DNA from: Verrucomicrobiota bacterium
GTDB taxonomy: Bacteria; Verrucomicrobiota; Verrucomicrobiia; Chthoniobacterales; UBA10450
Assembly (NCBI GenBank): GCA_003218395.1
Contig: QHNJ01000023.1
Coordinates: forward strand, 3,708-42,277
Direction of reading: 5' to 3'
DNA: 38,570 nucleotides
Shown here: positions 25,271 to 32,982 of the stretch, one piece after another
Position numbering within the stretch: position 1 is the first letter of the stretch
Layout: the number at the start of each line of letters is the position of its first letter
Notes under the pieces: model-generated
Seen by the model: the letters and a program-made list of their open reading frames with translations, nothing else
Told to the model about the DNA's origin: nothing
Databases searched by the model: none
Translations under genes and position numbers: made by a program

Positions 25271-25786
25271 GTGGAGTCATCGATTCAAGTAGGGGTAAAC
25301 GGTCCGACCGTATGGGTGAAGATAGAGGGAAAAGGTAGTTTCCTGAACAGCGGCCACCTCAAGGAGTTTGCGCGCGAGATGTTGGACCGCGGGTATCGCG
25401 AGTTTGTGGTTGATTTGGCGGATTGCGTGATGATGGATTCCACATTCATGGGAACGATGGCCAGCGTGGCATTGCGCTTGAAGGAACTTGGCCGTGGTCA
25501 TCTTCACGTTGTTCACTGCGCGGATCGCAGCCGGGCACTGCTCTTCGGGCTGGGCTTGGATCAAATATTCGATATTCCTGCCAATGGTGCGACTTCACCC
25601 GAATGTGAGGCGTTCGAGCGCGTTTTCAGGGACCAGTCGCGAGAGAGCAAGAAAAAGGAGCAAACGGAAACGATGCTGGAAGCGCACGAGGCTCTTTGCG
25701 AGGCGGCCCCGGAAAATCTCTTTCGCTTTAAGGACGTTCTCGATTATTTAAAACAAGACCTTCATCACGAGACGCCTTCGAAGTAA
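25271..25786 (+). CDS. STAS-domain anti-sigma factor antagonist
   Basis: 171 aa with GTG start. Residues 1-110 form a STAS domain of the SpoIIAA/RsbV type: VKIEGKGSFLNSGHLKEF, EFVVDLADCVMMDSTFMGTM with the phosphorylatable Ser in DST, then LHVVHCADRSRALLFGLGLD. A charged C-terminal tail of about 60 residues (RESKKKEQTETMLEAHEAL) is not usual for RsbV. The GAF-PP2C gene begins 13 bases later, so this is the likely substrate of that phosphatase. No RsbW-type kinase is encoded in the window. Confidence 0.88.
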   Translation: MESSIQVGVNGPTVWVKIEGKGSFLNSGHLKEFAREMLDRGYREFVVDLADCVMMDSTFMGTMASVALRLKELGRGHLHVVHCADRSRALLFGLGLDQIFDIPANGATSPECEAFERVFRDQSRESKKKEQTETMLEAHEALCEAAPENLFRFKDVLDYLKQDLHHETPSK

Positions 25787-25799
25787 GCTGGCCCCCTGC

Positions 25800-27245
25800 A
25801 TGATGTGGCCGACTGTTCTCTTCGGACTGCTTCTGGCGTCTGTTGCCGGGTGGATTATTACCGCCTACTTCCAGACACGGCGGATTCGAAGCCTGGAACG
25901 CTCTCATGAAGAAATTCAGGTCGAAGAAACGCTTGTTTTCGATTTCCTACACGGGCTTGGCGAAGCCTTCAGGGAAACCATTCGACCTCAGGAACTACAC
26001 CGGCTCATCGTCGAAGGTGGAACGCGTATTCTCGACGCACACGGTGGCGCGCTTTATGTGGCCGATCGCACCGGCGGAAAGCTTGTTCCAGCATTCATCT
26101 CCAAGGGCTGCCCGCCGCTGGTAGATGTTCCAGCAAATATTTTGCAACAAGCAGCTGCTGCTCCCATCGCCCTAGAGAGTTATCTGCGACTGCACTCGAT
26201 CGTTCCGGGTGAGGGGATAATCGGACGCGTCTGGCAAACAGGACAGCCCGTTTGCTTGAACGAATTCTCAGAAGCGCCTGAGTTGGCGAAATTGCGCGAC
26301 AGCGCTTTTGGCACTGCGTCGGTAATGGCCTCATCACTCCGGTACGGAAATCAGGACCTGGGTGTTCTCGCCCTCGCCATTGGTCCCATAGGTCCGGCAT
26401 TTTCGCAGGGCGATTTCGTCGTTTTTAAATCGATCGCCGAGCAGTCCGCTTTTGCCCTCTACAACGCCATCATCTACTCGATGGCGAACGAAAAGAAGCG
26501 GCTGGACCACGATCTCGAAATCGCACGGGACATTCAGCGTATTTTGCTTCCAGCCGAAGCGCCGGCCATTAACGGATTTCAGATCAGCGGCATTAATGTG
26601 CCCGCCCGGCAAGTGAGCGGCGATTATTTCGATTACATTCATGTCGATGACGAAAGGCTCGGCGTCGCGATCGCAGACGTTTCGGGTAAAGGCGTTCCCG
26701 CCTCCCTTATCATGGCGATTTGCCGCAGCGTCTTGCGCGCCGAGGCTGCACGGAATCCATCTCCGGCCGATGTCTTGCGAAAGGTGAACCGGCAACTTTA
26801 TCCCGATATTAAGGAAGACATGTTCATCAGCATGGCGTATCTTATTCTGAACCATGAGCGCAACGGCGATGGCGTCACGCTCGCACGCGCGGGGCACGAC
26901 GCGCCATTGCTTTACAAGCGAGAGTCGCAAACTGTTACACCGGTAAAATCGCCGGGAATGGTCGTTGGAATTGACAGCGGAAATGTGTTCGATAGGCTTA
27001 CCGCTGATTTCGCCGTCCCGCTGGAGCGCGATGATTGCCTCGTTCTCTACACCGATGGTGTGACGGAAGCGCTCAATGCTGAAGGAGACGAATTCGGCCT
27101 TGACCGCACGATTCAATCCGTCCGCGCCAGCGCGATCGATGGTGCGCAGGCGATTGTAAAAAGGGTTATCGAGGACGTGCGCGATTTTACCGGTTCGCTT
27201 CCCCAAAATGACGACATCACCTTGATTGCGATCCGCAAAACATGA
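25800..27245 (+). CDS. membrane-anchored GAF-PP2C (RsbU-like) phosphatase
   Basis: 481 aa. One N-terminal transmembrane helix (WPTVLFGLLLASVAGWIITA), then a GAF domain (about 50-230; DAHGGALYVADRTGGKLV, GEGIIGRVWQTGQPV, YGNQDLGVLALAIG), a coiled coil (EKKRLDHDLEIARDIQRILL) and a PP2C/SpoIIE domain (about 250-480) with QVSGDYFDYI, AIADVSGKGVPASL, LARAGHDAPLL, LYTDGVTEALN and QNDDITLIAIR, containing the metal-binding Asp residues. It would sense a signal through GAF and dephosphorylate the STAS protein encoded 13 bases upstream. Its stop overlaps the grpE ATG as ATGA, tying it to the chaperone genes. ATG 25800 or 25803 may be used. Confidence 0.9.
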   Translation: MMWPTVLFGLLLASVAGWIITAYFQTRRIRSLERSHEEIQVEETLVFDFLHGLGEAFRETIRPQELHRLIVEGGTRILDAHGGALYVADRTGGKLVPAFISKGCPPLVDVPANILQQAAAAPIALESYLRLHSIVPGEGIIGRVWQTGQPVCLNEFSEAPELAKLRDSAFGTASVMASSLRYGNQDLGVLALAIGPIGPAFSQGDFVVFKSIAEQSAFALYNAIIYSMANEKKRLDHDLEIARDIQRILLPAEAPAINGFQISGINVPARQVSGDYFDYIHVDDERLGVAIADVSGKGVPASLIMAICRSVLRAEAARNPSPADVLRKVNRQLYPDIKEDMFISMAYLILNHERNGDGVTLARAGHDAPLLYKRESQTVTPVKSPGMVVGIDSGNVFDRLTADFAVPLERDDCLVLYTDGVTEALNAEGDEFGLDRTIQSVRASAIDGAQAIVKRVIEDVRDFTGSLPQNDDITLIAIRKT

Positions 27246-27814
27246 AAAAGACTTCTGTTACCGAACAGATCAAAGGAACCGAACGATTGGCATCGGCAAG
27301 ATCGACGTCTTCGTCCACCGCGCCCGCGGTCGACGCGGAGCGAAGCCAGGCAGAAGATCCAACGGTCAGCTTGCAAGCTGATCTCGATCGGTTTCGTGAT
27401 CTCGCGCTGCGCAGCCAGGCCGATTTCGAAAATTACAAAAAGCGATCTGCGCGCGAAAAAGAAGAGGCGATCAAATACGCGAACAGCTCCTTGCTCGAAC
27501 GGCTGGTGGCGATTATTGATAATTTTGAGCTTGGCCTCGAAGCCGCAAAAGGGGAAAGCGGACAGTCTCCGATTTATTCCGGAATGACGCTCGTCCTGAA
27601 ACAACTTAAAGATTTGTTGGCCGAAAATGGACTACAGCCAATCGAGGCCGAGGGAAAAAAGTTCGATCCAAACCTCCACGAAGCAATTGCGCATGAGCCG
27701 AGCGATCAATTTCCCGAGGGGATTGTCCTGAGACAGACCCGCCGCGGTTATCGACTTAAAGACCGCTTACTGCGACCGTCGAGCGTGGTTGTGTCGAGCG
27801 GACCGGGAAAATAG
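27242..27814 (+). CDS. grpE: GrpE nucleotide exchange factor
   Basis: 190 aa. The nucleotide exchange factor for DnaK. An unstructured N-terminal third (SSTAPAVDAERSQAED) leads to the long helix with FENYKKRSAREKEEAIKYAN and LVAIIDNFELGLEAAKGE, then the beta domain: EGKKFDPNLHEAIAHEPSD, PEGIVLRQTRRGYRLKDRLLRP. Translation is probably coupled to the upstream phosphatase by ATGA. dnaK is not present nearby; dnaJ follows after 110 bases. Confidence 0.95.
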   Translation: MKKTSVTEQIKGTERLASARSTSSSTAPAVDAERSQAEDPTVSLQADLDRFRDLALRSQADFENYKKRSAREKEEAIKYANSSLLERLVAIIDNFELGLEAAKGESGQSPIYSGMTLVLKQLKDLLAENGLQPIEAEGKKFDPNLHEAIAHEPSDQFPEGIVLRQTRRGYRLKDRLLRPSSVVVSSGPGK

Positions 27815-27924
27815 ACGCACGGCTTGTCTCCTGCTCGTGCCTTGCGCTTACTCGTATTTCATGTCGATCCTTTGGTTTGATCGTGAGCAAGACCACAAGC
27901 AAGAGCGAGAGTAAATTTTGATAA

Positions 27925-29064
27925 ATGGCCGCCAAGAAACGCGATTATTACGAAGTGCTTGGCCTCGGGCGAAACGCATCCGAAGAGGAAATCAAACGCG
28001 CTTATCGCAAGCTCGCGGTCAAGTTTCATCCAGACAAAAATCCGGACGACCCGCACGCTGAGGAAAAATTTAAGGAGCTTGGGGAAGCGTATGATGTTCT
28101 TATGGACCCGGATAAACGCGCGGCCTATGACCGGTTCGGCCACGCTGCCTTTGCCCAGGGTGGCGCCGGTTTCGGTGGAGGTTTCCATGATCCGTTCGAT
28201 ATTTTCCGCGAGGTTTTCGGCCAGGCCGGATTCGGCGGTGGAATTTTCGAGACATTTTTCGGCGGCGGCAACGCGCATACACAAGATCGGCAACGCGGGT
28301 CGGACTTGCGTTACGACATGCGGATCGACTTGGAGGAAGCGGCTTTTGGCGCCGAAAAGGAAATTGAAATCGAGAAGCTCGACACCTGCAATAAATGTCA
28401 TGGCAGCGGCGCTGAGCCTGGTTCGCGCACCGTTAGTTGTCCCGCCTGTGGTGGCCGTGGTCAGGTAATCAGTTCGCGCGGATTTTTCCATATTTCGCAG
28501 ACCTGTCCCCGCTGTCGCGGTGCCGGCGAAATCATCGAGAAACCGTGCCGCGAATGCCGGGGGGAGGGCCGCGTAGAGAAACTGAGCCGCGTTAAATTGA
28601 AAATTCCGGCTGGAATCAAGGAGGGCTCACGCCTGCGTTCCTCACACAATGGCGAGGCTGGTATCCGTGGCGGCCCCCCAGGCGACCTTTATGTCGTCAT
28701 TCATATCAAGGAGCACAAAATCTTTCAGCGCGACGGCGATAATCTTTATTGCGAGGTGCCAATCCCTTTTTCGCTCGCGGCTTTGGGCGGCGAGCTCGAC
28801 GTGCCGACATTGGAAGGCAAAGCGCATCTGAAAGTTCCCCCGGGTACGCAGAGCGGGCAGATCTTCAAACTGCGCAGCAAAGGAATTGCGAACATCAACG
28901 GGCGCGATCGTGGCGATTTGCTTACACGTTTGATTGTCGAGGTACCGTCGCGCCTCAACGTAGAACAGCGTCGCAAACTTGAGGAATTCGCCGCGCTTTG
29001 CGACGAGGAGAACACGCCGTTGCGCAAAAGTTTTTTCGAACGCGCAAAGGAATTTTTCAAGTAA
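27925..29064 (+). CDS. dnaJ: DnaJ co-chaperone
   Basis: 379 aa, class A (type I) J protein. J domain with [20 protein letters not shown] and the HPD triad (35-37) that activates DnaK ATPase. A Gly/Phe-rich region ([27 protein letters not shown]) follows, then four zinc repeats: [24 protein letters not shown] and CRECRGEG, then the substrate-binding barrels with [13 protein letters not shown] and [13 protein letters not shown]. All family parts are intact. The 110-base gap after grpE holds no clear terminator or CIRCE operator. The stop overlaps the start of the lyase-like gene by one base. Confidence 0.96.
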   Translation: MAAKKRDYYEVLGLGRNASEEEIKRAYRKLAVKFHPDKNPDDPHAEEKFKELGEAYDVLMDPDKRAAYDRFGHAAFAQGGAGFGGGFHDPFDIFREVFGQAGFGGGIFETFFGGGNAHTQDRQRGSDLRYDMRIDLEEAAFGAEKEIEIEKLDTCNKCHGSGAEPGSRTVSCPACGGRGQVISSRGFFHISQTCPRCRGAGEIIEKPCRECRGEGRVEKLSRVKLKIPAGIKEGSRLRSSHNGEAGIRGGPPGDLYVVIHIKEHKIFQRDGDNLYCEVPIPFSLAALGGELDVPTLEGKAHLKVPPGTQSGQIFKLRSKGIANINGRDRGDLLTRLIVEVPSRLNVEQRRKLEEFAALCDEENTPLRKSFFERAKEFFK

Positions 29065-29939
29065 TGGGCTCAACGGTGCCTAACCACGCCGTAAAGTTGA
29101 TAGAATGTCCCCGCGACGCCTGGCAGGGCCTCAAGAGGCAGATCCCGACGGAATTAAAGGCGCGATATCTGCGCGAGCTGATCAGCGCGGGATTCAAACA
29201 CATCGATGCCGTAAGCTTCGTTTCTCCGAAAGCTGTACCACAGATGGCTGATAGCGAGAAAGTGCTCGAACTGATCGATCTACCGCCTGATGTCGAAATC
29301 ATCGGAATCGTGGTGAACGAAAAGGGTGCGGAGCGCGCGATCGCAACCGAAGCCGTGAGGACGCTTGGTTATCCCTATTCGATCTCTGAGACGTTTCTGC
29401 GCAAGAACCAGAACCAGACGCCTGAGGAGTGCTACAAGATTTTGCAGTCGATCAAGACGAAAGCTGATGATTCGGGACTCGACATGGTCGTGTATATTTC
29501 GATGGCGTTCGGAAATCCGTATGGCGACTTATGGGACAAGGACAAGGTGCGTGAGGCGTTGGCGAAAATCGCCGGCCTCGAGATCCGATCCATCTCGCTC
29601 GCGGACACCGTCGGTGCCGCCACCTCGCATCTAATTAGCCGAGTCGTTCAATCGGTGAAGGGCGAATATGTGAATTACGACATCGGCGTGCACCTGCACA
29701 GCACACACAACGACGCTTTAGCCAAAGTGCTCGCTGCGTACGATGCTGGTTGTCGCCGGTTTGATTCGGCCATCGGTGGGCTTGGCGGATGCCCGTTCGC
29801 GCAGAATGTGCTGGTTGGGAACATTCCGACAGAGAGCGTGTTCGAGGCGCTTCGACAACGCGGTGTGGAGCTGCCGATCGGCAAATCGCTGGAGAATGTG
29901 CTGACGATGAATTCGGATATCGCCTCGAAATGCGGATAA
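29064..29939 (+). CDS. hydroxymethylglutaryl-CoA lyase-like enzyme
   Basis: About 291 aa, HMG-CoA lyase/DRE-TIM metallolyase family. LIECPRDAWQGL replaces the usual VGPRDGLQ, keeping the catalytic Arg and metal Asp; SFVSPKAVPQMADSEKVLEL, ISETFLRKNQNQTPEE and SLADTVGAATSHL follow. The metal-binding HLHSTHND and the catalytic Cys loop GGLGGCPFAQNVLVGN are present. It would split HMG-CoA to acetoacetate and acetyl-CoA in leucine breakdown, or act on a related acyl-CoA. The start at 29064 overlaps the dnaJ stop (TAATG), so re-initiation is likely. No other leucine-catabolism genes are nearby. Confidence 0.85.
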   Translation: MGSTVPNHAVKLIECPRDAWQGLKRQIPTELKARYLRELISAGFKHIDAVSFVSPKAVPQMADSEKVLELIDLPPDVEIIGIVVNEKGAERAIATEAVRTLGYPYSISETFLRKNQNQTPEECYKILQSIKTKADDSGLDMVVYISMAFGNPYGDLWDKDKVREALAKIAGLEIRSISLADTVGAATSHLISRVVQSVKGEYVNYDIGVHLHSTHNDALAKVLAAYDAGCRRFDSAIGGLGGCPFAQNVLVGNIPTESVFEALRQRGVELPIGKSLENVLTMNSDIASKCG

Positions 29940-29978
29940 GGAATTTGGGTTTCTAAGATTCACTGGCGAATTTTGTTT

Positions 29979-30006
29979 CTGAACTCTGGAAACTGAACCC
30001 TGAACC
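29979..30006. repeat. heptanucleotide tandem repeat upstream of rsmE
   Basis: Four consecutive heptamers: CTGAACT, CTGGAAA, CTGAACC, CTGAACC (29979-30006), ending 7 bases before the rsmE ATG. They share a CTNAAC core with the opposite-strand reading of the heptamers at 3804-3856. STRR-like. Confidence 0.65.
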
Positions 30007-30013
30007 TGTTGTC

Positions 30014-30865
30014 ATGCACCGTTTCTATATCTCGCCGGAGAATTGGAACCATGACGCGCTCGCATTGACTGGCTCGGAAGCCCACCATTCGCGTGATGTC
30101 CTGCGGATGAAACCTGGCGAGAAGCTCGTTCTCTTCAATGGGCGCGGACGCGAGATCACCGCGGAAATTCTCGATCTCAGCGGCGACGAAATTCGATTAC
30201 GGAAGTTGCACGAAGCAAAAACGCCACCAGTGCGCTGTCGGATCGTTCTGGGACAGGCGATTCCGAAAGGGAAAAACATGGAGTCGATCGTGCAGAAGGC
30301 GGTCGAGATCGGTGCTGCCGAGATTGCGCCAATTATTTCCGATCGCACCGTCGTTCAAGTCGATTCCGAAAACGCGGCGCAAAAAAAGACCAAATGGCAG
30401 CAGATCGCGATTGAAGCAGCCAAGCAATGCGGGCAAAACTGGCTGCCGCGCCTGCACGCGCCGAGAAAACTCGCGGACTTTTTCGATGCTGTAGAGGCAG
30501 AGGCTGCCCTGAGCGATAGGCGAACGGGCGTGTCGCCTGCGGAATCTCCAATGTCGCAGCCGTCATTCGAGACGCTTCCGGAGCTACAAAAAGATATTGT
30601 CCATTTCGATCTTCGCCTGATCGGATCGCTACAGCCCGACGCCCAGCACTTGAAGAAAATCCTCGCGGATTATTCGAGCGAACACCGGCAACGCCCTCAG
30701 AGCGTATTGATGCTTATTGGTCCGGAAGGCGATTTCACACCTGCGGAACTTGCGCTCGCTCGCCGTCATGGGTGCCAGCCCATTACGCTTGGCCCGATTA
30801 TTCTGCGAGTGGAAACCGCCGCGATTTATTGTCTGAGTGTTCTTTCCTACGAATTGCTAATCTAG
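30014..30865 (+). CDS. rsmE: 16S rRNA (uracil-1498-N3)-methyltransferase with an insert
   Basis: 283 aa, SPOUT-family enzyme methylating U1498 of 16S rRNA; the family is usually about 240-250 aa. N-terminal PUA-like domain: GSEAHHSRDVLRMKPGEKLV, FNGRGREITAEI. Then AIPKGKNMESIVQKAVEIGA, IISDRTVV and AIEAAKQCGQNWLPRL, and the trefoil-knot end: LMLIGPEGDFTPAE and ITLGPIILRVETAAI. Between them, about residues 165-205 are extra (SDRRTGVSPAESPMSQPS), coded by a stretch with a palindrome (30518-30538). The last Ile of ILRVETA, a core motif, is normal. Heptamer repeats precede the start. Confidence 0.92.
   Translation: MHRFYISPENWNHDALALTGSEAHHSRDVLRMKPGEKLVLFNGRGREITAEILDLSGDEIRLRKLHEAKTPPVRCRIVLGQAIPKGKNMESIVQKAVEIGAAEIAPIISDRTVVQVDSENAAQKKTKWQQIAIEAAKQCGQNWLPRLHAPRKLADFFDAVEAEAALSDRRTGVSPAESPMSQPSFETLPELQKDIVHFDLRLIGSLQPDAQHLKKILADYSSEHRQRPQSVLMLIGPEGDFTPAELALARRHGCQPITLGPIILRVETAAIYCLSVLSYELLI
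30518..30538. repeat. palindrome inside the rsmE coding sequence
   Basis: AGGCGA (30518-30523) pairs with TCGCCT (30533-30538) around a 9-base GC-rich loop. It sits exactly in the extra segment of RsmE (SDRRTGVSPAES), so it may be an inserted repeat now translated as protein. Confidence 0.5.
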
Positions 30866-30900
30866 CAGCGGCGACTTTCCTCGGCCGCAAAAGGGATTTG

Positions 30901-30925
30901 CGCGTAAGGACACGCGCTTCTACCG
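30901..30925. repeat. hairpin between convergent rsmE and the GreA-fusion gene
   Basis: GCGCGT (30901-30906) pairs with ACGCGC (30913-30918) around a 6-base loop, next to TTCTACC. On the minus strand it reads GGTAGAAGCG then the hairpin, very like the start of the 8493 element (GGTAGGAGCG then a hairpin). It lies between two gene ends, so it may also stop transcription, though no T-run is present. Confidence 0.5.
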
Positions 30926-30938
30926 CCCTCCGGCGAGT

Positions 30939-32831
30939 CTATTCAGCGATCGCTGCTTCAACGGCAGATTCCTTGGGAAGAGTTGGGACAGGGGCGGTTT
31001 CGTCTGGTGGCGACGGCTGAATTGAAACAATCAGAAATTGACTCACGCCGTGATCGGTGTTCAGGGAGACAGATTCGCCAAGTTTGTGGCCCAGCAACGC
31101 CTGACCGGTTGCCGTTTGATACGAAATAATGTGCCGCTCAGGCTCGCCGTCCCACGCGCCAAGAATGGTGTACGTTTCTTCTTTGTTTGTCTCCACGCTA
31201 CGCAGCCTGATGATTGTGCCGATGGAAACACGAGATGTATCGACATTTTCAAATGAAGTTCCGCGCGCGTTGTGCAGCATTTGTTCGAGCTCGGCTTTGC
31301 GTCGCATAAGCACGCTTTGCATTTGCTTGGCCGCTTTGAATTCAAAATTCTCACTAAGATCGCCATACGATCTTGCAAGCGCGATTTCCCTGCTGTTCTC
31401 CGGGATTTTTACTTTCACGAGTTGCTCGTATTCAGCTTTGCGTTTTTCGAGGCTGCTCCAGGAAACGATTAACGGCATGGTCCTTTCCTGCGGTTGTGTG
31501 CCTATGATCATGCTCTCCAGTTCTGGATAAACTTTAACGATCCGTGCCAGAAGCGATCGTTTCGTGAGCTCGTCAAACAGCGGGCTTAGTTGAAGCCGCC
31601 GCATCGCATCGCGCGCGACAGCGACATCGGTTTTCTTAAAGATGTCTCCAAGCAATTGTCGATCTTCAACCAGCGCACGGTGCAACTTGCTGGCGCGGCC
31701 GGCGTTGCCGTGTTGTTCGCGTTCGAGCGTCGCGAAAATCGCGCCGAGCAATTCCGGTGTGATCAGCTCGCTCCAGCGCTCCCGTCCGTGACACAGCCAG
31801 GCGAGCATCTCGCTCGTGGCGGAATGCTCGCGGATGCTCCGCTCGAGCATTGTCCGAAGTTCGGCATGTTGTCCCGCCTCGCTCAAGATGCGCGGAATTT
31901 GCGTGACCATGCGACCGTGACTCCCTTGCATCAAGCATAAGGCACGCTCCGTCCAGCGAGGACCGAGGGCGGAAGGCAGCGCTTGCAAAACTCTTTTCTC
32001 TTTTGCCGCCGGCAATTTCGGCAAGACCAATATCAACCGTTTCTCTTCCTCCAGAATCAATTTCGGCAGGGTCAAACCGATGTGCGTCGTGCGCAGTTGC
32101 GGAACGCGTCCGAGCAAATCGTCGCGCGCGATGATAAACTCGAAAGCGAGCTCGGGATGCATTTTCTGGTTGCGCACCGCCATGTTCTCGATCGTGGCGA
32201 TGAACGGCTGCAGTTGTTTTTCAGGTTCTTTGAATTGCTGGTGAAATCTTATGATCTGCTCGAGTGCCGCTATTTGCTCTTTTGGTTGCCGCGCCTTGTT
32301 GAAAGACGCGATTAACTCGTCAGTGTGCGACACACCTTCGCCACGCAGTTGGATTGGCTCAGTATTTTTCGCGGGAATCGAAAAAGCGCCGCTCGCTTTG
32401 AGTAACTTCTTTGTCGATTCCCACCAGCGCTTCCATTCCGCTTCGGTCAAAACATCATTGACCAACCATTCACCGATCTGCGCGACGGTCGCCTGTCCAC
32501 CAAGACTTTCGACAATATTTCGCACCACAGCCACTGGCTCGTCCCTCGCGAGCGTTTTGATCGAGGTCAGGTTGTTGGCCTTGCGCGCGAGAAAATGTTC
32601 CCGCGCGAGCGGCGTAAGGTTCTCTGCGGCGTACTGGACCTGCATGGGATGCGCTTTCTTGCTTGCAAAATCGATCACAATCTGATTGAGGAGAAGGTTC
32701 CATTCGGTCACGCGACCGAACCCCCAACTCTTGTGCAAACAAAACGTGCCCGGCTTCAACTTTCCTAGCTGTTCCGCGGCTTTTTCAGTAAGTTTTCCCG
32801 ATTCAACAAGTTTTTGCGCTTCGGCATCCAT
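30939..32831 (-). CDS. GreA/GreB-type transcript cleavage domain with long N-terminal extension
   Basis: About 630 aa. The last 150 residues are a GreA/GreB unit: coiled coil with SLEKRKAEYEQLVKVKIP and the acidic tip ARSYGDLSENFEFKAAKQMQ (Asp and Glu that act in RNA polymerase backtracking), then IGTIIRLRSVETNKEETYTI and a TGQALLGHKLGESV core. The first 470 residues are mostly helical: a short domain with LKPGTFCLHKSWGFGRVTEWN (a small SH3/CarD-like beta unit) followed by repeated helices (EQIAALEQIIRFHQQF, TMLERSIREHSATSEM), perhaps TPR-like. Start set at ATG 32831 (MDAEAQKLVESGKLTEK); an earlier open frame overlaps the divergent terC. Role: RNA polymerase elongation factor with an added interaction arm. 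Confidence 0.85.
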   Translation of the reverse strand: MDAEAQKLVESGKLTEKAAEQLGKLKPGTFCLHKSWGFGRVTEWNLLLNQIVIDFASKKAHPMQVQYAAENLTPLAREHFLARKANNLTSIKTLARDEPVAVVRNIVESLGGQATVAQIGEWLVNDVLTEAEWKRWWESTKKLLKASGAFSIPAKNTEPIQLRGEGVSHTDELIASFNKARQPKEQIAALEQIIRFHQQFKEPEKQLQPFIATIENMAVRNQKMHPELAFEFIIARDDLLGRVPQLRTTHIGLTLPKLILEEEKRLILVLPKLPAAKEKRVLQALPSALGPRWTERALCLMQGSHGRMVTQIPRILSEAGQHAELRTMLERSIREHSATSEMLAWLCHGRERWSELITPELLGAIFATLEREQHGNAGRASKLHRALVEDRQLLGDIFKKTDVAVARDAMRRLQLSPLFDELTKRSLLARIVKVYPELESMIIGTQPQERTMPLIVSWSSLEKRKAEYEQLVKVKIPENSREIALARSYGDLSENFEFKAAKQMQSVLMRRKAELEQMLHNARGTSFENVDTSRVSIGTIIRLRSVETNKEETYTILGAWDGEPERHIISYQTATGQALLGHKLGESVSLNTDHGVSQFLIVSIQPSPPDETAPVPTLPKESAVEAAIAE

Positions 32832-32982
32832 TTTCGGAGTCGCACACAGTACGATGAACGCTTCAGATCGCGAGAAAAAAGTCTGCGGATATGCGTCGCA
32901 TCCTATAGCAGGCAGAGCGAACACCGCCAGGCGCCTGCAATTTGCGATTGCCGCAAGCGGCGCGGCATGAAAATCTCGCGCT

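Noticed and set aside
27815-27924. CIRCE-type heat-shock operator between grpE and dnaJ
   Set aside because: TTACTC and GAGTAA occur, but about 50 bases apart instead of nine, and the arms do not match the TTAGCACTC consensus.
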